This document shows positions 33,568 through 45,274 of a stretch of DNA of 64,000 nucleotides, one piece after another. The stretch lies in contig NC_077222.1 in NCBI RefSeq assembly GCF_024763615.1, positions 60,078,001-60,142,000 of the forward strand. Direction: 5' to 3'. Numbering within the stretch: position 1 is the stretch's first letter; each line of letters opens with the position of its first letter. The notes under the pieces were generated by a model. The model was not told the DNA's origin, ran no database searches, and saw only the letters and a program-made list of their open reading frames with translations. Origin of the DNA: Phlebotomus papatasi (taxonomy: Eukaryota > Arthropoda > Insecta > Diptera > Psychodidae). Both the position numbers and the translations under genes were made by a program.

Positions 33568-33762
33568 GGGGAAACTGGGGCACCACCAAACACGGAGTAC
33601 CACCAAACACTAATTTTTATTTCTAAACTACTTGGACTATCTCGACCATTCCTTCAGTGGACAAACATCCCTATAGTGCCTATAAATTCCTATAGGTCTT
33701 ATCCTCTGAAGTCGAATATCCGATTAAAAAATCGCAGTGTTTGGTGGTGCCCCAGTTTCCCC
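33568..33762. mobile_element. G-tip MITE family B (word ACCACCAAACAC), deleted arm
   Basis: TA flanks at 33566-33567 and 33763-33764. The ends are GGGGAAACTGGGGCACCACC and its inverse. The left arm has ACCACCAAACAC twice, 17 bases apart. The right arm keeps only one copy, while the near-identical element at 43235-43446 keeps both. The ~195-bp interiors agree almost base for base, which implies recent movement. Confidence 0.93.
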
Positions 33763-34198
33763 TATATGTCATATGACAAATTTAAAATTTTTATGTGGTA
33801 AATTCAGAAGAACTAATTAAAATGCCGACTCATGTCAGTTACTGAAAGCTTTAAAGAGCTGCTTACAATGATCATTTGATACTCACTGGGAGTTGATATT
33901 GCCCTACTCTCCCGAGTTTACAATTGTTTTATGAGAAACATTTCCAATTTTTCATATATTCTTTTATTCTGAGACAAGGCTTTAAGCTTTAATTCTTTAT
34001 ATGAAAAACAGGCACCCCTGGCTAGTTAATTCTTCGTATTGGAATTTAATTCTTCCAGTACGAGAACAATTTGATATGAACCAATGATTAACTAAACTAC
34101 TGACACCACTGACACCATTATTAATAATAATAATAAAGACTGTATTTGCATTTCGATCTGGCTTGCATTAGATATCTCACCTACAAAGAGTTGATATA
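33763..34198. other. AT-rich spacer
   Basis: No supported feature apart from an AAT-type simple repeat near 34120-34138. Confidence 0.5.
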
Positions 34199-34414
34199 GG
34201 GGAATGTTGGCATGATTCACACAGAGTTAACCTTCAAACAACGCAAATTTTCTCCTTGTGTGCAAAGAGCTAGTTCGTCATTTCTTAGCCATAAGATAGA
34301 TCATTATTAAGCTTATGAAACGAGATGAGAAATGGTAGGTCAGCTCTTTGCAAACAAAGAGAAAATTCACACCGTTTGAAGGTATACTCTGTACGAACCA
34401 TGCCTACATTCCCC
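34199..34414. mobile_element. G-tip MITE (word TTCNNAC)
   Basis: TA flanks both ends. The left GGGGAATGTTGGCATGATTC and the inverse of the right GGGGAATGTAGGCATGGTTC pair over about 70 bases. Arm words starting at bases 16 and 33 (GATTCACAC/CCTTCAAAC and GGTTCGTAC/CCTTCAAAC) have a 17-base period. It is 216 bp and non-coding. Confidence 0.9.
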
Positions 34415-35965
34415 TAAGCTTGTCATTAGCTTTAAACGTTATTTATCATGAGGCCATGAAAGCTTCTAAATATTCAGGAAAATGCTCAAGATAATAGAAA
34501 TAAATCTCACAAAGTATTTTGTATATTGCGGTACCGCGATAAACAATTGCTAGATTATAGGTCATTTAGTGAATATTGCGGTCCCTTGATTGCACTAATA
34601 TCCATGAAAAGTGAAGCGTCAATTTTGGTGAATATAAGTTGGTATTTAGCTCATCAGATACGATTTATTTATTCACTGAGTACCGGACTATAACATCATA
34701 AATAGCCAGACAAAATAGCCCTATCTTTACCACGTATTTTACCCGTAAGTAAATATATACCTTGTTTCTTTAGGATATTTTGAATAATTTTCAATTAATA
34801 TAAGAATCACTCTATTATTATTTAAAAAAATATATTAATATGCAAGACTTACTAATTTTATTTAGAGAAATTTAAAAGGAGATTTTTTGCAAGAACAGTT
34901 CTCATTGGAAGCACCAAGAGATAACATTGCAACCATATAAGCTTAATTTATTTATGTGACTCACATGGAACTAAATGGGGTTTAATTTTATTTGTTTGTG
35001 CACTCATTAAAAGGGTTAATGTAGTTTATGAATCTAAAATGACTATACTCGTATGGTACAATTTTCAATGCATGTAGCAACACTTTGTGTACTCGCAGTA
35101 CACAATCTGCTGACTGCATGCCACCGCATATTCGACAACGTACTTATGAAAAAATAAAAGGCTGTCAGAATATCTCTTCTTAAATGTTTAAAAAGTTTCA
35201 ACAACTGCAAAACTTTTGTAAAAATATGAAAAGTTCAACAAGCCAAAAATATTGACTTTTATCCAACACCTTCAATAAATTTCATTTCTATTATCTTTTC
35301 GACACTGTCCATTATAAAGCAATATTAATATAAAAGTTTTCCTCACTTAAATTGTTCATCTTTGAGAGATTTGCAGAAAGGGATTTGCGGCTATTTAATT
35401 CATTTAAGTTTGGTCCACATAATGTGGAAAACTTTTCGTTAGAGGAATTACAACTATACGTTGCTGCTGTAATTTGGGATTTCCCTTCTCTGAAAGATTA
35501 AATCAATTGTTCTTTATTTTATTAAATTTCTAACAAAAGTCTTGCTCTCGACTTAATAATCATATCACATTTATTAGATTAAAATGGGCTAAATCCCTCT
35601 GTGCTGTACATTCTTCGCAGATTTTTCTTAAGGACGATGCGAAACACAGGAAAAAAATAACAATAAATTACCGGATGCTGCCATGGAGCGATTGACGCTT
35701 TTTTTCCTATTTCCTTACCCTTGTTGTACCGTGAAAGTGGTCACCATGAAAAAAAAATTAAATAAATTTCTTCTTCGCCGACGTATACACAAAAGGCTAG
35801 CTTTTCTGCTATCATGGCACTTTCTTCAAGCTTCAATCCAGACACACACAGTAGACTCTCTCAAATTCGGTTTTTTACGACGAAAATATTTTCTGAATTA
35901 TGAAAAAATTTGGGTGTGAAACAATTTGAAATTGAAATTCAGAGATTTTTTGTTCATTTACAATA
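34415..35965. other. AT-rich stretch, nothing recognised
   Basis: A 78-codon plus frame at 35683-35919 has no recognisable domain. No paired repeat was found. Confidence 0.5.
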
Positions 35966-36172
35966 TTCATAATAATGCCGGTACAACATTCCATGAAGGA
36001 AATAGGCTGCCCTGCAATGGGATTCCTAGACACGCATTATTTTTTTTCTCATATACGAGATGAAGTTATCAGTGGCATGCACTGTGGAATCAAATGCAGT
36101 GAAGCTCACTTGATGCAGTTCAATCACCTTTAACCCTTTTTCCTGGAGACCTAAAGGGGATTCAAATCCGAG
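35966..36172 (-). mobile_element. SINE1, truncated copy
   Basis: It matches the body of 26338-26612 (GTACAACATTCCATGAAGGA, GCAGTGAAGCTCACTTGATG, ending at a degraded B box GATTCAAATCC). The tRNA-like head is missing and the sequence passes directly into a G-tip MITE half at 36173. Confidence 0.85.
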
Positions 36173-36279
36173 TGCCCAATTTTTAAAATATATTGCGGAG
36201 TATTATTAATTTAGAAACATAGGTAAAATTTATTCATTATGAAGCTTTTAAGATCGTACAAAGCATGGGCACTTTCCCT
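36173..36279. mobile_element. Half or short form of the 43607-family MITE
   Basis: It matches 43710-43822: GTGCCCAATTTTTAAAATAT, then ATTATGAAGCTTTTAAGATC and the end GCATGGGCACTTTCCC. Only the right tip is intact. The left tip is lost at the SINE junction. Confidence 0.75.
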
Positions 36280-38012
36280 TATGTGTTAAGGGAAAAATTC
36301 TGTATTCTCCTATGGAATTGGGAAGTATTCCAATTTGGATCATGTTCTGAATTAGGTTGTTTTACCTTAACCGCCACCCGAATTGAAAAAATAGCCCGAT
36401 CTTTAAGAATCGAATTACCGAGACTCTACTGTATTTTCCCATTCCATAGTCGACACTCTGGTATGGAAAATTCGTGGCTAACGATCCCGGACTCTTCTCA
36501 TTTTAATTAATTTACCAAGCGCACTGTTTCATGGCATTTCTTCAGCATAAAAAACTCTCCTCTTTCTTCTGTTTACGTGAAATATGATCAAGACAACCAC
36601 TCTTAGCATGGGTAAAGCTCATCAGCTTCCCGCGGTATAGTAATGCTTTTCGGACAATGAACCATAGAGCGAAGCATCTGTATTAGTATTGTTTAATTAT
36701 GAGGCAAAATTCAGTATTCTTAGCACGGAGGTTTTATGCTTTACCACAAATTTGAAATTTACCTGTGTTTTCATGAGGACACTGCATTTAATTAGGTAGA
36801 GAAAGTAATGGAGTATTTTGTCATTCTACACTTTTTTAGCTTTTTTATATTAAGTTTTTCACTGAAATATCTTTTTATGGCAAAAATCTTTATACAAGTA
36901 ACAACAATATAAGTTCTAAATGCAATTTTATGCAACTATAAAGCGATATAGTAACATTTAAGGCTTACCATAGAGACGAATGAACAATATATCGAAATTT
37001 CTGCTGCTCTTTGGTTCGATAGGAATGCCTCATAAAATGATGTGATGTAAATATCATCAGTAAGGATATATAAATATCTAGAAGATTATGGGATAATGTT
37101 GAATAGAGGAGATCTTCACTACACAGAAAATTTCATCTTTTTCAAAACTACGCTAATATGTAACCACATTATAAAAATTTTATTTCACAAAATAAATTTT
37201 CCTCTTAACCTGCTGAGATATTGTACAATAAAATTGAACATAAAACTGTAATAAACATTTGTGCCTTACCGTTCTCGTTTAATCAGTTTAGGAAAACACC
37301 AAAATCGTTTAATGCTTAAAAAACTCACGAAGGAGAGAATATGTGAATACTTTAAAAATTATAATTTTCTAAATCTTAGAATCTTTTAGTTAAAGAGTCA
37401 GTATTTGACTTTTCATTGTTGTATTAAATTTATTCATTATTTCAATTAGTTTATAGCACTGAAAATATAATACAATACTCCTTGGAAAATCTGTAAGAGA
37501 TTCTGAAGAATAACACATTAAAATAAATAATCACAAGTTTGCTCAAGTCAAGAATCTTAAAATATACAATAAGCTAATCAAGCCTTATCACTATCTTTTC
37601 TCATAAACCGACGTTTTGGAAAGATTAGCCTATTTTCTCGCAGAAGTATGAAAATTATGGGTAGAACTTGTCACAAAGATCGTTATAATAATTTTTGGAG
37701 TTCGTACCCTGAACACTTCAATTAAGTTCTTAACAAAGACTTACCAAATCCGATCCGATGTCATTAATTGCCGGGACCCCTCTATCAGCAAAATCCCTGT
37801 ACTCTCCTATTAGTTTGTATTCGCAGCAAGACAAATATTTTATGATGTGTTTTATGACTTTTTTATTACATTTTATCTGACACATTGACAGTATTTTGTA
37901 TAACTATCTGTTACACCTTGCCACCAATTGCCACAAAATCTGAGTCACTTTCAACTATATATATATGTAATTTAATCGAAAACAAGTAAGTACTCATAAT
38001 ATATGGCTTATA
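36280..38012. other. AT-rich stretch, nothing recognised
   Basis: Only short frames occur (81 codons at 36265-36510). No tRNA-like or paired inverted sequence was recognised. Confidence 0.5.
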
Positions 38013-38251
38013 AGGTAAAGTACCCTTACTCGACCGGGTTCCTCTATTCGACCGGTGGGTCAATTTTTGAATATTTGATGGTGAATTTTATCAATTTCTA
38101 TGAATTTGTCACTGATTCGTATTATTTAAAGAATAATTGACCTATTAATGTTATAGATCATACACAAAATATTATAGCAAATATAATTAAATTGAATAAA
38201 TAAATCTACCGGTCGAATAGAGGAACCGGTCGAATAAAGGGTACTTTACCT
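38013..38251. mobile_element. MITE family A (word TCGACCGG)
   Basis: TA (possibly TATA) flanks it. The ends are AGGTAAAGTACCCTTACTCG and its inverse. The left arm has TCGACCGG at bases 18 and 36. The right arm carries the same two words. It is 239 bp, with a relative split by another MITE at 43064-43514. Confidence 0.9.
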
Positions 38252-39312
38252 TATAGTATATTTTGCCAAATTCCACTCAACATCGTCCGCTTGGTGATTA
38301 TCGATCGTTTGTCGGTGAGTGCGTAACGATTTAGAGGGAAACTTTGTTGAGGACAACAAGAAGCACGTTCTCCAGTGAAGAATTTGTAGGTAATAAAGAA
38401 AGTCTTGTCTCCTTTCTGGCAGAGAGCACAATTTGTGGAATGGATGTGGGGAAAACGAGAGAGAGAAAAGTAAAGAAAAGGAAAATCATTAAAATGAAAA
38501 TGTTTGTTTTGTGAACATTTTAGGTAGCATAAATAAGGATTCTGTTTTGTGTATCTTTTTCTAACTTTTCGATTTCAACATGATGGCTAATGAACGGATT
38601 GTGGATAATGTTGATGAGCTTATTCTATTTCTACCATGCTTAATTTAATGTATCACACAAAATTCCTAATAAGATGTTTAACACAATCATAAAACCATTT
38701 TATTATTATGAGGGTGCTATTAAACATTAATCTGCAACATTGTTCCAAAGAAAAAAATTGTATTCACCATTGTACATTAAATCAACATTTCCATTTCACT
38801 AGAGAATTATAAAAGGAGTTGCTTCTCATGCTATATATAAGGACATTGTATTCAAGTATTTTATGAGGTTGAGGACGAAAAATAATGCTCTACAGAGGCA
38901 ACGATGCAGAAGATAAACAATTTATTGTAATAAAACCAAGAGTGGTTCTTTTGGCAATCTGTGGGGTCCAATTGAACTTTTGTTTGTTATGGTTCGTCTT
39001 AAATATTATTTACAATGCAACTGTCTAGTACATATTGCATGAAAAAATTATTACGTATTATGTAGGGGAATTGTGGGAAATTCGGTCAAATATATGTATT
39101 TCCAAAAGACAATTATTCTTCTCGAAAAATTAGTTTCATCGAAAAAGTGAAATGTCGTGTAGTTTTACTAAGACTGTAAGGCTGTTTTGGCTATTTTTTG
39201 ACTTTTTTTTGTAGAAGAAATTTTGTAAAAGTATGTTTTTTACGAAAGAATTATGTACGTATGAAGAGACCTTTAGTGTTTATTTTGCAAAAAAGTAACG
39301 AAATGTCCACCT
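38252..39312. other. AT-rich spacer
   Basis: An isolated G-tip-like sequence (TAGGGGAATTGTGGGAAATT) at 39063 has no inverted partner nearby. Nothing else is supported. Confidence 0.45.
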
Positions 39313-39463
39313 AATGCCCAACGCACAATAACTTTTGTTTGTGAACATGTTTTTAAAATTGCCTATGTAAGTGAGCGAGATGACTAGATCAAGATTTCAT
39401 TCACTCTCATTGAAATGTCAAAAACATATTTACAAAACAAAAGTTATTGTGCGCTGGGCATTA
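39313..39463. mobile_element. MITE family C, single copy
   Basis: The ends AATGCCCAACGCACAATAAC and inverse (AATGCCCAGCGCACAATAAC) pair over about 45 bases. The core has GAGCGAGATGACTAGATC. It is the monomer of the array at 50686-51435. Confidence 0.88.
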
Positions 39464-40005
39464 CCCTAAACTTCCTTAAATTTCCAGGAAATGGTAATTG
39501 CATAAAATTGAAGAATAAATTTTTGACAATGTTCCAAGAACTTGCTTTTCAACGCTCCCTTTTCAAATATTTCACCAATATTGTTATAATGGGAAACAAT
39601 ATTATTTAGCATTGTACTGTACATATTTTAACTCAAGATTTTTTAAGAGATGTTTAATAAATGGAAATATTTTGGCATCATGTTTGTAGATATTGTATCC
39701 TGTTGAAAATTATTCAAAAGTTTACTGATTTTATGCACCTATAAACCTAAGATTAGCAATGCATGTGCAAAAATTGTCTTTGTAATAATCAAAGTTTCAC
39801 TTTTATTGCATGCATGGCAATATTATTCTTGTCTCAAATTTCAAACCCAATGAAAGTTCTTCTTCAGGAGCTCCAAATTTGATAGAATCTTGTGAAATTA
39901 TTTTGAGAAACGATGCAATGCTAATATTTTTCTGTCTATCTGTCTGTTCGTCTGATTGGCTCGGTTGTCATCATAAAATTCATAAAATGCGGTTAGGGAG
40001 GTCCC
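39464..40005. other. AT-rich spacer
   Basis: GTCTATCTGTCTGTTCGTCTG at 39933-39953 resembles the GTCTGTCCGTC block of R1, but no other R1 block flanks it clearly. Confidence 0.4.
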
Positions 40006-40118
40006 AGTCAAAATCCTGAAAACCAAAATCCTAAATATGCTAAAATTCCGAAAAGTCAAAATTTTTAATGAGTCGAAATCCCGAAAGGGTAGAAATCCCG
40101 AAAAGTCAAAATTTGTTA
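40006..40118 (+). repeat. Imperfect tandem repeat of AATCCCGAAAAGTC-like units
   Basis: Five or six degenerate units (AAAATCCTGAAAACC, AATTCCGAAAAGTC, AAATCCCGAAAGGGT, AAATCCCGAAAAGTC) follow one another at about 17-25 base intervals. It is non-coding and adjoins the MITE at 40125. Confidence 0.6.
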
Positions 40119-40124
40119 AATTAC

Positions 40125-40387
40125 TACACTCACTGAGAGGAATCCGAAAAAGTTAAAATAATATTCCGGAAATGTTAATTTTACCCGAATGTTTAATTTG
40201 ATCCGAAATCAGTGTAAATATTACACTTTTTAGGTGTATTAGGGGTTAAAGGTACCCTTCTTCATGTTAATTTTACCCTTAATAAGATGTAAAATTAACA
40301 TTAAAAAATGTTGATATATTTTTACACCTAAAAAGTGTTAAATTTCTGAGGAAAAAATGTTAATCGCACCCTCTTTTTTTCTCAGTG
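40125..40387. mobile_element. CACTGAGA-tipped MITE, copy 2
   Basis: It is near-identical in layout to 1876-2127 (TCCGAAAAAGTTAAAATAA, GGTGTATTAGGGGTTAAA, TTTTTTTCTCAGTG). The left tip shows a 4-base duplication, CACTCACTGAGAG. TA flanks it. Confidence 0.87.
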
Positions 40388-40389
40388 TA

Positions 40390-41933
40390 GTCTCACTTAT
40401 TAGAGCAGAAGGAAATTTTTTGTGTTTTGGTAAATAAATATTTTTATTTGTTGTGTCAAATAAATTCTTTTTTTAGTTTTTTGGGAAACCATTATATTCA
40501 CTTCTGTGGCAAAAGGAAATTTTCGTTGTTTTGGGAAATTACTAGTTTCACGTGGTGATACAAAGGGGTTTATTTTTGTGTGGAAATTATTTACTAATCA
40601 TCGAATACAACAATAATTAAAACATTTATGTGATTGTATATGTGTTTAATTTTGCAAAGCAACATCTCTCATTTAATGGTATCTCGCTTACAAGCTAAGT
40701 ATTTTTAATATAAGAAATCTTCGCACAAGACCCTTCGAAAATACAATTACAATACTTTATTTTTAATAGCTAAATTTATAGTTCTTTTGTGTAGTTTTAT
40801 TTTATTATTTTCTCAGTATTAACTTTTCTTTCAACATTGCCATGAGTAATGATATCATCTGTGGCAACAAATAGCATTTTAATCAAATCAATTATAAAAT
40901 GAATGTGGAAGAAATTGCTACCACTCTGTTCGCAATCATGACGATAGACTTTGATTTACAACATTTGAGAGAACAATAGGGGTATAAAAAGTCAATGAGG
41001 TTTAGAGCACTTACTCAGCAAATGTGGGCATTTTGCTTCAAAAGTAGAACACTGGAGCATATTTCTTGTCACGGAAATACCACTCATTTTCCACGTTTGT
41101 TCATCGCAGTGGACAGGAAGTAAAGAGGAAGGGAAATATTATAAATTTATTTGTTCCGCTGTGTGATAAATACCAACATATTTTTATTGCCTGGAAAATT
41201 TCCGCCTCCGTGGAGAATCATTCACTGTTTTTGATGAATTGTTGAAATTAGCCATACAGAATTGTGCATAAAAGAACTTCTCACAGGTGAACATTTCCAA
41301 CTGAATAATAAGCAAATTGAAATGGGATCCTTTATGATGTATGTAGAATTATTTTCTGCGAATTTATGAATGTACTAACAACATGTGAGGGTGGAAGGCT
41401 CCATCTGCACATGAAAAGAAGATTACTGTGAATTTTGTTAATTTCACGTTTTCCAAAAGCGTAATGGGAAATTGCGAACGATGAAAGAAGCTTTGAACGG
41501 TTTGAGTATGTAGAATTTTACTTCTCTTTCGTCCTTTGCCAAATATACTATTGAATTCACTCGGAATGGAAACATTTCGTGCTCATGCGGTAATTGTTTG
41601 GATTTCCATTGAAGTCCAGCAAAAAAGGGAGAGGACGACTACTTTTTACAGAATAGGTAAAGGGAACAAAATGAATAAACGCTCTGGACATCTTTTTTCA
41701 AACACTGTCAGTTTTTTTTTTGTAGGCAATGATTTTAAATTAATTTTATTTATTAGTGGTCAAGCTCATAAAAATGAGTATTTTAGTATGACGATTTCTC
41801 GATCTATTCTGTTCTCACACTAATTGAGATTTTTCTTATTAAGTTAACATTGTAATTAATTAAGATCTTTATTAATTTAAGAATATTGATTTAACATTGC
41901 CAAAAAAGTTTGTCCGTGGTATTCAACTCTTAT
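40390..41933. other. AT-rich stretch, nothing recognised
   Basis: The largest frame is 95 codons (41536-41823), with no recognisable domain. No paired repeats were seen. Confidence 0.5.
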
Positions 41934-42040
41934 GGCCTCTACACATTAAAGAAATTTATGTCTATATTGAGCAAATTTCCTACACTTATGTAGGAAAAAC
42001 TCTTCAATATGGACATAAATTTCTCTAATGTGTAGAGGCC
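41934..42040. mobile_element. Hairpin MITE, family H, copy 1
   Basis: It is an almost perfect palindrome: GGCCTCTACACATTAAAGAA at one end and its complement at the other, with ATTTATGTCYATATTGA in each arm. TTA lies on both sides. The end sequence and TTA duplication fit PIF/Harbinger-type MITEs, though this class is inferred. A second copy is at 48028-48136. Confidence 0.85.
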
Positions 42041-42120
42041 ATTAGGCAGTGGTACTCCTGACACGACTGTCGACGTTGTGAGTTTAAATACCGCTAAGTG
42101 TAAATGACAGAACCCGTATG
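42041..42120 (+). other. tRNA-like segment, possible SINE head
   Basis: GGCAGTGGTACTCCTGA followed by GTTGTGAGTTTAAATACCGC has the spacing of degenerate A and B boxes and resembles the SINE2 head. TCCGTGGTATTCAACTC just before the hairpin MITE (41914-41930) resembles the head of the SINE2 fragment at 61741-61852. The MITE may therefore have split a SINE head. Confidence 0.3.
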
Positions 42121-43063
42121 ACCAGGTAAGCGTGGATTATAGCCTCAATTAACCCCTATCTTTTATACCTTACTTTTAAGATGCTTCCATTCAAAATACC
42201 CCTTACTAAATATATGTGAAGGACACTGTTTTGCGTTCATGGTGGTGAGCAGCGGAACTACGAAAATTATGTTGCCGGCCGTGTTATTCAGATGTCAGTG
42301 ACAAGATGGAATATTTTCCAAAAGATTTTATTTGTTTTTAAAATTCTCGCAAAGATTCTAAGTGTTTTTAGTGTTTTTTTTAATATTAATAAATGTGCGT
42401 GGGTGCGTTTCGTGTAGAGAAAGTGTCGTGGTAACTATAGATAAATTTCCAATCTTGAATACGTGTTTTTATTTCCTTTCGGGGGTATTTTTTAGGAGAC
42501 AATTTTTTTCATAATAATTTTTGTTTTTCTAAAGTGCTTAATCGTTCATCGTGGTTAAATAAAACATATCCATATCTTTGTAGCTTCTGCCATTTGTATA
42601 AAATTCGAAGGTGAAATCAGGATGTGCAATTGACAGTTTCATTCCACCGCCATTGATATCCGTGGCAAGATTCAGTCCTTAATTTGTGCCTACCACTCGG
42701 ATCTTGCCGATGAGGGCTAAAATAGTGCCTAAAGCTGGGTGTTAATTAATGGCTCAAGGCTAGGTCCCCCTTACCCTGTGTCAGACGGGAAGCGTCTGAT
42801 TTTTTTCACGATATACTGTAAATTGAATAATACATTTGGTTACTAAACAATGATTACTAAACTGGATTTTTTAAACGATATTAAAATCGGATAAGACATA
42901 CATTTTGAATTAATTATGAATAGAATTTATGTTTACGAAAAAGTTATGTATTTTCTAATACTTTTGAGTTAGTTTGGGTTAGTTTCGGAAAAAAGCCTTT
43001 CACTCTTTAAGGGGTTACGTGGGTCAAGAAAATAAAAAAAAACAGAATTTTTTTTTAATATTA
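42121..43063. other. Stretch without recognised genes
   Basis: 42230-42310 and 42650-42810 are GC-richer (GTTGCCGGCCGTGTTATTC; GGCTAGGTCCCCCTTACCC) and could be retroelement untranslated sequence, but I cannot assign them. Confidence 0.35.
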
Positions 43064-43514
43064 AGGTAAAGTACCCTCTAGTCGGCCGGTTCCTCAACTC
43101 GGCCAGTTGAATTATTTAACCAATTTTTTAACGTTTTATAGTTAATTTCTATGAAATTTTCACTGATTTACGTTATATATAATATAATACACCTTATAAT
43201 GTTAAATCGGTAAGACCATATTATAACACATCTAGGGGAAACTGGGGCACCACCAAACACGGGGTACCACCAAACACTAATTTTTATTTCTAAACTACTT
43301 GGACTATCTCGACCATTCCTTCAGTGGACAAACATCCCTATAGTGCCTATAAATTCCTATAGGTCTTATCCTCTGAAGTCGAATATCCGATTAAAAAATC
43401 GCAGTGTTTGGTGGTACCCCGTGTTTGGTGGTGCCCCAGTTTCCCCTAAGTAAATTGAATAAATAGTCGCACTGGCCGAGTTGAGAAACCGGCCGACTAC
43501 AGGGTACTTTACCT
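43064..43514. mobile_element. MITE family A, split by a family B MITE
   Basis: TA flanks at 43062-43063 and 43515-43516. The ends AGGTAAAGTACCCTCTAGTC and inverse match 38013-38251. TCGGCC lies at bases 19 and 36 of the left arm. Removing the inserted MITE and one TA leaves about 237 bp, the family length. Confidence 0.92.
43235..43446. mobile_element. G-tip MITE family B (word ACCACCAAACAC), intact
   Basis: TA duplications at 43233-43234 and 43447-43448. Both arms carry ACCACCAAACAC twice at a 17-base period. It is 212 bp and nearly identical to 33568-33762 except for one extra 17-bp unit in the right arm. It inserted in the middle of a family A MITE. Confidence 0.95.
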
Positions 43515-43606
43515 TATTTATTTAATTTATAGTTTTGAGCACATAAAATACAACATTCGAAATAATTTGTCTGAAATTTTCAGTTTAACTTAATTTTCAA
43601 TTTCTA

Positions 43607-43822
43607 GGGGAAAGTGCCAATGCCACGGTCTATGAAAGCTTCATAATGACTCAATTTTTCTTTTGTATTTCAATAAATGTGACCCATCGCATCCATTTTT
43701 TTTAAACTAGGGGGAAATGCCCTGGTTTTAAAATATATTGCAGAGTCATATTTATTCAGTAATATAGGAAAAATTTAGTCATTATGAAGCTTGGGATCGT
43801 GCAAAGCATGGGCACTTTCCCC
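43607..43822. mobile_element. G-tip MITE (word GCTTNNTA), composite
   Basis: TA flanks both ends. The right arm read inward has GCTTTGCA and GCTTCATA, 17 bases apart. An internal second tip (TAGGGGGAAATGCCC) at 43708 splits it into a left arm and a 113-bp inner unit that ends at the shared right tip. It is 216 bp and non-coding. Confidence 0.88.
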
Positions 43823-45274
43823 TACTTGAAATATTAATTATTAATAATTATAATGTTTCTGAGGTCTTCTATCTCAAATCACCAACATCTCAATAATGGC
43901 AAAACCATCTTCATGGTTTGATATCAATTTTAAATCAACCGAAAAGTAAATTGAGTGTACATCTATTCTCGTTGTTTTCAATTCATTCTCTTTTACATCG
44001 CAGCCACTTTCCGAGGGTGCAAATTGAAGCGCAGTAATTTGTAGTCACGACGTTATACGATTGATTTTTTCGCCACAACTGCCACTGATGTACGATAAAA
44101 ACGATGAACTTTTTCTTATTGTTTTTTTTTAGCTTTGGATAATGCTGACAAGAGGTCTATATGATAGGTAAAAACGAAATGTCACCTTACATATTTTACT
44201 CCGTTCATGTGAAACCAGGCTGATGAAAAGGTTAGTTTGGCATCCATGATGCATTTTCCGCATTTTCCCATTAGGCTCATCCACAAATCTCTTTTTATCA
44301 AAATGAAAATTTGCTCATGAGAAGCGGTAAGACTTTCATTATAAAATCTGAGAGTGAAAATTCCATCAGAGGATTACTCTGCACCAACTGCAGCTATAGT
44401 GTCAGACCCGATGGTTTAATCATGAAGGCACCTACACTGAGAATTATAAATGAAAGGGCAAATATAATGGTTTAAATGGGTTCAAATGGTTTCCTCTTAA
44501 ATAATTTCTTATATTTAGAAATTCATTTTCGACTGACTATATGGTATATAATGCAGGATTAGTACACATGAAATTATAATATAATAATTCTACTTAAGTA
44601 AATATGCTATGATACACGAACAATGTTAAGTTGTTTTAAGATTAAGATTTGGGCAGAAGCTATGGACCCATTATGCCCTGTAAATTCCTCTAGTGTATCG
44701 TAACTTCCGAGATAGTGGCTTGCTCTACATTGTAGTTGTGATGCATTCAGCATCGATTTATAAGAATTTCAAGAAAGATATTACTGTTGAAATAATAAGG
44801 TAATTGTTATTCCAAACCAAGAATTTTGAATTCCATTCAAAGTTTTGCGAAAACGCATTTGCAAAATATATTTTTTAAATACATATTTAAAGCTTTAACT
44901 TATAAACTCTTTATTGGAGGTATTTTTTTTTTAATTTACTCTCAAAAGGATTTCGGAGTATTTAAAATTTTTGAAATTAATTTCTATAAAATATTGAATA
45001 CAGTATAAGCAAATCTACTTTGAACCTAGTTACTCGTAATCCTTATTCTTCAAGGGTTTTGTTTTACTCACCTCATTTTCCAATTTAATCTCTTGGTAAT
45101 TTACGAAATTTTATAACGCAAAAGCACACTGTAAAGTAGTACGCTCCATTAAAAATTCTGCCCACATTGCACTATGAATATCAAGACAATAATGATTATG
45201 ATGATGATGAGCTTGGGGCTAGAACGTGGCAGGAGAGTGTGTGGATTATGGCTGAAATAATCAGAAAGACAGTA
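43823..45274. other. AT-rich stretch, nothing recognised
   Basis: No frame above 60 codons and no paired repeats were recognised. Confidence 0.5.

Noticed and set aside
39063..39090. Isolated G-tip sequence TAGGGGAATTGTGGG
   Set aside because: No inverted partner within about 1.5 kb on either side, so no element can be called.
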